Origin: Lachnospiraceae bacterium
GTDB taxonomy: Bacteria; Bacillota; Clostridia; Lachnospirales; Lachnospiraceae
Assembly: GCA_910575275.1 (NCBI GenBank)
Contig: CAJTEE010000002.1
Location: 248,001 to 312,000, forward strand
DNA: 64,000 nucleotides
Direction of reading: 5' to 3'
In this document: positions 59,841 through 64,000 of the stretch, in pieces
Numbering within the stretch: the stretch's first letter is position 1
Layout: the number at the start of each line of letters is the position of its first letter
Translations under genes and position numbers: made by a program
The notes under the pieces: generated by a model
Seen by the model: only the letters and a program-made list of their open reading frames with translations
The model's database searches: none
What the model was told of the DNA's origin: nothing

Positions 59841-61919
59841 ATGCCGATTCAGGTGCTGGATCAGGATACGATCAATCAGATTGCCGCTGGGGAGGTTGTG
59901 GAGCGCCCGGCCTCCGTGGTAAAGGAGCTGATGGAAAATGCCATCGACGCCGGGGCCACGGCGGTCACGGCGGAGATCCGGGATGGGGGGATTGGTTTTA
60001 TCCGGATCACCGACAATGGCTGTGGGATCGCAAAAGAGGAACTGCCTCTTGCATTTCTCAGGCATTCGACGAGCAAGATCCGCACGGCAGCGGATCTTGT
60101 GACCGTGTCTTCCCTGGGCTTTCGCGGCGAGGCTCTTTCGAGCATCGCGGCCGTGTCCCAGGTGGAGCTGATTACAAAGACGACCGAAAGTCTGACAGGC
60201 TCGCGCTACCGGATCGAGGGCGGAAAGGAGAAGGGCTTAGAGGATGTCGGTGCGCCCGACGGGACGACCTTTATCTCACGCAACCTCTTTTTTAATACAC
60301 CGGCGCGCCGCAAGTTTTTAAAGACCGCGCAGACCGAGGCAGGTCACGTGGCCGACGTCGTGGAGAAGATTGCGCTTTCGCATCCGGAGATCTCCATCCG
60401 CCTCATCGTAAACGGCCAGAACCGGCTGCATACGTCGGGGAATCATAACAGTAAGGACATCGTCTACACGGTCTACGGACGGGAGATTGCGGCGAATCTC
60501 CTTCCGGTCTTGGAGGAAAATGAGATTCTTTGTATCAAGGGCCTGATCGGAAAGCCCGTGATCGCCCGCGGGAACCGGAACTTTGAAAACTATTTCATCA
60601 ATGGCCGGTATATCAAAAGCGGTCTGATCGCGAAGGCGATCGAGGATGCGTATAAAAGCTATATGATGCAGCACAAATACCCATTTACGCTTCTGTATCT
60701 CGCGATCGCTCCAGAATATATGGATGTAAATGTTCATCCGTCGAAGATGGAACTGCGGTTTAAGGATGGCGAGGGGATATACCGGCTGGTCTTCCAGGCG
60801 GTTTCGGACGCGCTGTCCGGCCGGGAGCTGATTCCACAGATGGGAATCGGGAAGGAAACCGCCGAACCCGTGCGGGGACGGGAGCCGGAAGGAAAGACCG
60901 GGACTGTCGGGGAGAGGAAGCCGGTTCGGGAGAATCAGGAAGACCGGATGCAGGATGCTTTGGCAGGAAGACAGGACGTTCGCCCGCAGCCGGCCGCAGC
61001 CGGCAGTCCGGGCCGGCAAAGAGAGGCACATCCGGAGCCGTTTGAGAAAAAACGTCTGGAGGCGATGGGGATGCTTCGGGAGAATTCTGCCGCGTATGCA
61101 GAACCTGGGCGAGAGACCAGGCCTGCGGGAGGGTCCGCTCCTGCCAAAGGGCCTGCTTCTTCTGGTAAGTCCCTGTTTGCCGAGGAATCTGAACGCTCAG
61201 GGGGCGCTCGTCCTTTGGAAGCCTACGGCCCTGCCCATGAAAATGGGGGCTCCGGGGAAGCCGGCGGGATTAAGAAAAACGAAACGGGTGATTCGGATCA
61301 GCTTACTATGTTCAACGGGCGGTTTCTCTCGGAAAATGCCCGCTATAAGCACAGATTGATCGGCCAGATTTTCGATACCTACTGGCTCGTGGAATATGGC
61401 GATACGCTCTATATCATCGATCAGCATGCGGCCCATGAAAAAGTGCTGTTTGAGAGGAACTTTGCGTCGCTTAAGTCCAGGGAATACACCTCACAGATGA
61501 TCAATCCGCCGATCATCCTGACGCTCTCCATGCAGGAGGCGGCGCTTCTGGAGCGTCACCTGAACATTTTTGCGGAGATCGGGTTTGAGATCGAGCCTTT
61601 TGGAGGGAGCGACTATGCCGTCCGCGCCGTGCCGGACAATTTGTTTTCCTTGGCGAAAAAGGAGCTTTTGCTGGAGCTCATCGACGGTATCTCGGAGGAT
61701 GTCTCGCGTGCGGGCTCGGAGGCGGTCTATGACCGCATTGCCTCGCTTTCCTGCAAGGCGGCGGTCAAGGGGAACCACAGGCTTTCGAGACAGGAGGCGG
61801 ATGCGCTCATCGACAAGCTTCTTGGACTTGAAAATCCCTATACCTGCCCGCATGGCAGACCGACGATCGTCGCTATCAGCCAAAATGAAATAGAAAAGAA
61901 ATTTAAGAGGATTGTGTGA
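59841..61919 (+). CDS. mutL: DNA mismatch repair protein MutL
   Basis: A 692-residue GHKL ATPase and mismatch-repair endonuclease. The N-terminal part has INQIAAGEVVERPASVVKEL, DGGIGFIRITDNGCGI and HSTSKI, then GFRGEALSSIA. A long Pro/Gly-rich linker (about residues 330-480) separates the C-terminal dimerisation and endonuclease domain, with DQHAAHEKVLFERN and CPHGRPT, the metal-binding sites of MutL proteins that nick DNA themselves (as expected without MutH). The ATG at 59841 follows GAGGAG. It ends within the miaA start (TGATG). Confidence 0.97.
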   Translation: MPIQVLDQDTINQIAAGEVVERPASVVKELMENAIDAGATAVTAEIRDGGIGFIRITDNGCGIAKEELPLAFLRHSTSKIRTAADLVTVSSLGFRGEALSSIAAVSQVELITKTTESLTGSRYRIEGGKEKGLEDVGAPDGTTFISRNLFFNTPARRKFLKTAQTEAGHVADVVEKIALSHPEISIRLIVNGQNRLHTSGNHNSKDIVYTVYGREIAANLLPVLEENEILCIKGLIGKPVIARGNRNFENYFINGRYIKSGLIAKAIEDAYKSYMMQHKYPFTLLYLAIAPEYMDVNVHPSKMELRFKDGEGIYRLVFQAVSDALSGRELIPQMGIGKETAEPVRGREPEGKTGTVGERKPVRENQEDRMQDALAGRQDVRPQPAAAGSPGRQREAHPEPFEKKRLEAMGMLRENSAAYAEPGRETRPAGGSAPAKGPASSGKSLFAEESERSGGARPLEAYGPAHENGGSGEAGGIKKNETGDSDQLTMFNGRFLSENARYKHRLIGQIFDTYWLVEYGDTLYIIDQHAAHEKVLFERNFASLKSREYTSQMINPPIILTLSMQEAALLERHLNIFAEIGFEIEPFGGSDYAVRAVPDNLFSLAKKELLLELIDGISEDVSRAGSEAVYDRIASLSCKAAVKGNHRLSRQEADALIDKLLGLENPYTCPHGRPTIVAISQNEIEKKFKRIV

Positions 61920-62866
61920 TGAAGCAGCCTTTCGTGATCCTGACGGGGCCGACGGCCTCTGGGAAGACGGCGCTCTCTGTTGCGCTTGCAAAGCGCATCG
62001 GAGGCGAGATTATCAGCGCGGATTCCATGCAGGTCTACCGCGGCATGGACATCGGCTCCGCGAAGGTGACAAAAGAGGAGATGCAAGGCGTCCGCCACCA
62101 CCTGATCGACGTGCTGGAGCCCGATGAGCCCTTTCATGTCGTGATTTTTCAGGAGCTGGCCAAGAAAGCGCTGGCCGAGATCTATGCCGCGGGCCATATC
62201 CCCATCGTCGCAGGAGGCACCGGCTTTTATATCCAGGCGCTTCTCTATGACATTGATTTTACCGAAAACGACGGCGATATGGAATACCGGAAACGCCTGG
62301 AGGCGCTCGCCGAAGATAAGGGGCCCGGGTATCTGCACGAGCTGCTGCAAAAAGCGGATCCCGGCGCGGCGGCGGCGATCCATCCGCATAATACGAAACG
62401 CATCATCCGTGCGCTGGAATTCCATGAAAAAACCGGTGAGAAGATTTCCATTCATAATGAGACCGAACGCGCGAAGGAATCTCCCTATGCGTTCGTCTAC
62501 TATGTACTGAATATGGGGCGATCCCGGCTTTATGAGCGGATCGAAACGAGAGTGGACAAAATGATCACGGATGGGCTCGTCGAGGAGGTATCCCGCCTGC
62601 GGGGCAGGGGCTGTACACGCGAGCTGGTGTCTATGCAGGGACTCGGTTATAAAGAAATCCTCGATTATCTGGACGGCGTGTACACGCTGGAGGAGGCCGT
62701 ACGCCTGATCAAGCGCGACACGAGACATTTCGCGAAGCGCCAGCTCACGTGGTTCAGACGCGAGCGGGATGTGACCTGGCTTGAGCAGGAGGAATTTGGC
62801 TTTGACAACGAAACACTTTTGGAATGGATCGTTTCCGATCTGAAAAGCCGGGGAATTTATCAATGA
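61919..62866 (+). CDS. miaA: tRNA dimethylallyltransferase
   Basis: A 315-residue enzyme that adds a dimethylallyl group to A37 of tRNAs reading UNN codons. The P-loop is ILTGPTASGKTALSVALAK, then SADSMQVYRGMDIGSAK and DVLEPDEPF, followed by VAGGTGFYIQALLYD, all family motifs. The ATG overlaps the mutL stop. The miaA-mutL link is conserved in many Firmicutes; MiaB, which acts next, is also in this window. Confidence 0.97.
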   Translation: MKQPFVILTGPTASGKTALSVALAKRIGGEIISADSMQVYRGMDIGSAKVTKEEMQGVRHHLIDVLEPDEPFHVVIFQELAKKALAEIYAAGHIPIVAGGTGFYIQALLYDIDFTENDGDMEYRKRLEALAEDKGPGYLHELLQKADPGAAAAIHPHNTKRIIRALEFHEKTGEKISIHNETERAKESPYAFVYYVLNMGRSRLYERIETRVDKMITDGLVEEVSRLRGRGCTRELVSMQGLGYKEILDYLDGVYTLEEAVRLIKRDTRHFAKRQLTWFRRERDVTWLEQEEFGFDNETLLEWIVSDLKSRGIYQ

Positions 62867-62882
62867 AAAGGAACAGAGAGAC

Positions 62883-64000
62883 ATGAATTTGACGGAATGT
62901 TATAAACAGTTTGGAATTTCCGAACAAATTGTAAAATTTGCCGATGAGATAGAAGGGACTTTAGAGGAACGATTTCATGAGATTGACCGGGTGGCTGAGT
63001 ATAACCAGCTCAAGGTCATAGCGGCCATGCAGAAGGCGCGCGTCAGCGATATCCACTTTGCAGGCACGACGGGCTACGGGTATAACGATCTGGGGCGTGA
63101 TACACTGGAGGAGGTATACGCACACGCGTTCCACGGTGAAGATGCCCTGGTGCGTCCGCAGCTCATCTCCGGCACGCATGCCTTGACCATCGCCCTGTCC
63201 GGCAATCTCCGCCCCGGTGACGAAATCCTTTCTCCGGTCGGAAAGCCCTACGATACGCTGGAGGAGGTCATCGGAATCCGGGAGTCCACCGGTTCCCTAA
63301 AGGAATTTGGCATCACCTATCGCCAGGTGGATCTTCTGGATGACGGGGAATTTGACTATGAGGGAATCCGAAACGCCGTAAACGAGCGCACGAAGCTCGT
63401 CGAGATCCAGCGCTCCAAGGGGTATGCGGTACGTCCGACGCTGTCCGTGGAACGGATCGGCCGGCTGATCGCATTCATCAAAGAGCTGAAACCGGATGTG
63501 ATCTGCATGGTGGATAACTGCTACGGGGAATTTGTGGAGACTCTGGAGCCGACGGATGTGGGCGCGGATATGCTGGTGGGCTCCCTGATCAAAAATCCCG
63601 GCGGTGGCCTGGCACCCATCGGGGGCTATATCGTCGGCAGGAAAGACTGCATTGAGCGCGCGGCCTGCCGCTTGACGGCCCCTGGCCTGGGCAAGGAGGT
63701 CGGCGCGAGCCTCGGCGTGTCCCAGGCGTTGTATCAGGGATTATTTTTGGCGCCGACCGTGGTGGCCTCCGCCTTAAAGGGAGCCGTATTTGCGGCGAAT
63801 GTCTACGAACGCTTGGGATTTCCGGTCGTCCCGAACGGGAAGGAGAGCCGCCATGATATCATTCAGTCGATCACCTTCGGGACACCGGAGGGCGTGATCA
63901 AGTTCTGCGAAGGCATTCAGGCCGCTGCCCCGGTGGACAGCTACGTGACGCCGGAGCCATGGGCCATGCCGGGATACGACTCTGATGTCATCATGGCCGC
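62883..64000 (+). CDS. Methionine gamma-lyase/aluminium-resistance family PLP enzyme (cut by window end)
   Basis: The window holds the first 372 codons without a stop. The protein reads MNLTECYKQFGISEQIVKFA, then HFAGTTGYGYNDLGRD, RPQLISGTHALTIALSGNLR and ICMVDNCYGEFVE. The probable PLP lysine is in DMLVGSLIKNPGGGLAPIGG. This matches the YnbB/aluminium-resistance family, PLP fold type I, of ill-defined substrate; it is often the neighbour of miaA in Clostridia. AAAAGGAAC precedes the ATG. Confidence 0.9.
   Translation, partial: MNLTECYKQFGISEQIVKFADEIEGTLEERFHEIDRVAEYNQLKVIAAMQKARVSDIHFAGTTGYGYNDLGRDTLEEVYAHAFHGEDALVRPQLISGTHALTIALSGNLRPGDEILSPVGKPYDTLEEVIGIRESTGSLKEFGITYRQVDLLDDGEFDYEGIRNAVNERTKLVEIQRSKGYAVRPTLSVERIGRLIAFIKELKPDVICMVDNCYGEFVETLEPTDVGADMLVGSLIKNPGGGLAPIGGYIVGRKDCIERAACRLTAPGLGKEVGASLGVSQALYQGLFLAPTVVASALKGAVFAANVYERLGFPVVPNGKESRHDIIQSITFGTPEGVIKFCEGIQAAAPVDSYVTPEPWAMPGYDSDVIMA

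Overview
The window looks like chromosome of a motile Clostridia bacterium, most likely Lachnospiraceae. The evidence is the CodY homologue, strong AGGAGG-type ribosome sites, the yceD-rpmF pair, the order miaB-mutS-mutL-miaA-(aluminium-resistance/methionine gamma-lyase-like gene), and a flagellin with a sigma-D-type promoter. No tRNA, rRNA, CRISPR array or prophage was seen.

Layout. (1) 1-7000: a TetR regulator divergent from an alpha/beta hydrolase and a membrane permease, a DivIVA-like coiled coil, a polyprenyl-phosphate sugar transferase, and a split chromate-type transporter. (2) 7150-13265: a dlt-like operon (secreted transglutaminase with cell-wall-binding repeats, acyl carrier protein, MBOAT acyltransferase, SGNH/DltD-like protein with Cys at the nucleophile position, small secreted protein, AMP-forming ligase). 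(3) 13460-26910: housekeeping (yceD-rpmF, TraX-like protein, alpha/beta hydrolase, comM-dprA-topA, codY, alaS), broken by a 166 bp MITE-like element and a decayed ABC transporter. (4) 27000-28880: a frameshifted Rpn-type nuclease gene and a long gene-poor stretch. (5) 28880-54080: flagellin followed by 17 co-directional genes that read as a glycan locus. (6) 54080-55290: decayed mobile and toxin-like genes on the minus strand. (7) 55500-64000: miaB, mutS, mutL, miaA and a truncated PLP-dependent lyase.

The most interesting part is region 5. It contains glycosyltransferases of several folds (two GT2 paralogues, a glycerophosphotransferase-like GT-B, a fucosyltransferase-like protein, an RgpF-like protein, a WbsX-like protein, a GT-D fold protein, a GT4 protein, a DUF4422 protein), a radical SAM protein, a complete PAPS-forming pair (CysD and a CysN-CysC fusion), and two tandem sulfotransferase-like proteins. 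No Wzx flippase, Wzy polymerase, ABC exporter or lipid-linked initiating transferase lies inside it, and it starts directly after flagellin. My inference is a cytoplasmic pathway that decorates flagellin with a sulfated glycan. The two sulfotransferase-like proteins each have two candidate PAPS-binding halves, and each has lost a different half. A small Rossmann-like module recurs nine times in eight proteins of this locus.

Several short structured repeats are scattered between genes: a hairpin repeat at 3270-3324 and 30686-30741, a MITE with 18 bp perfect terminal repeats at 15151-15316, and palindromic elements around codY.
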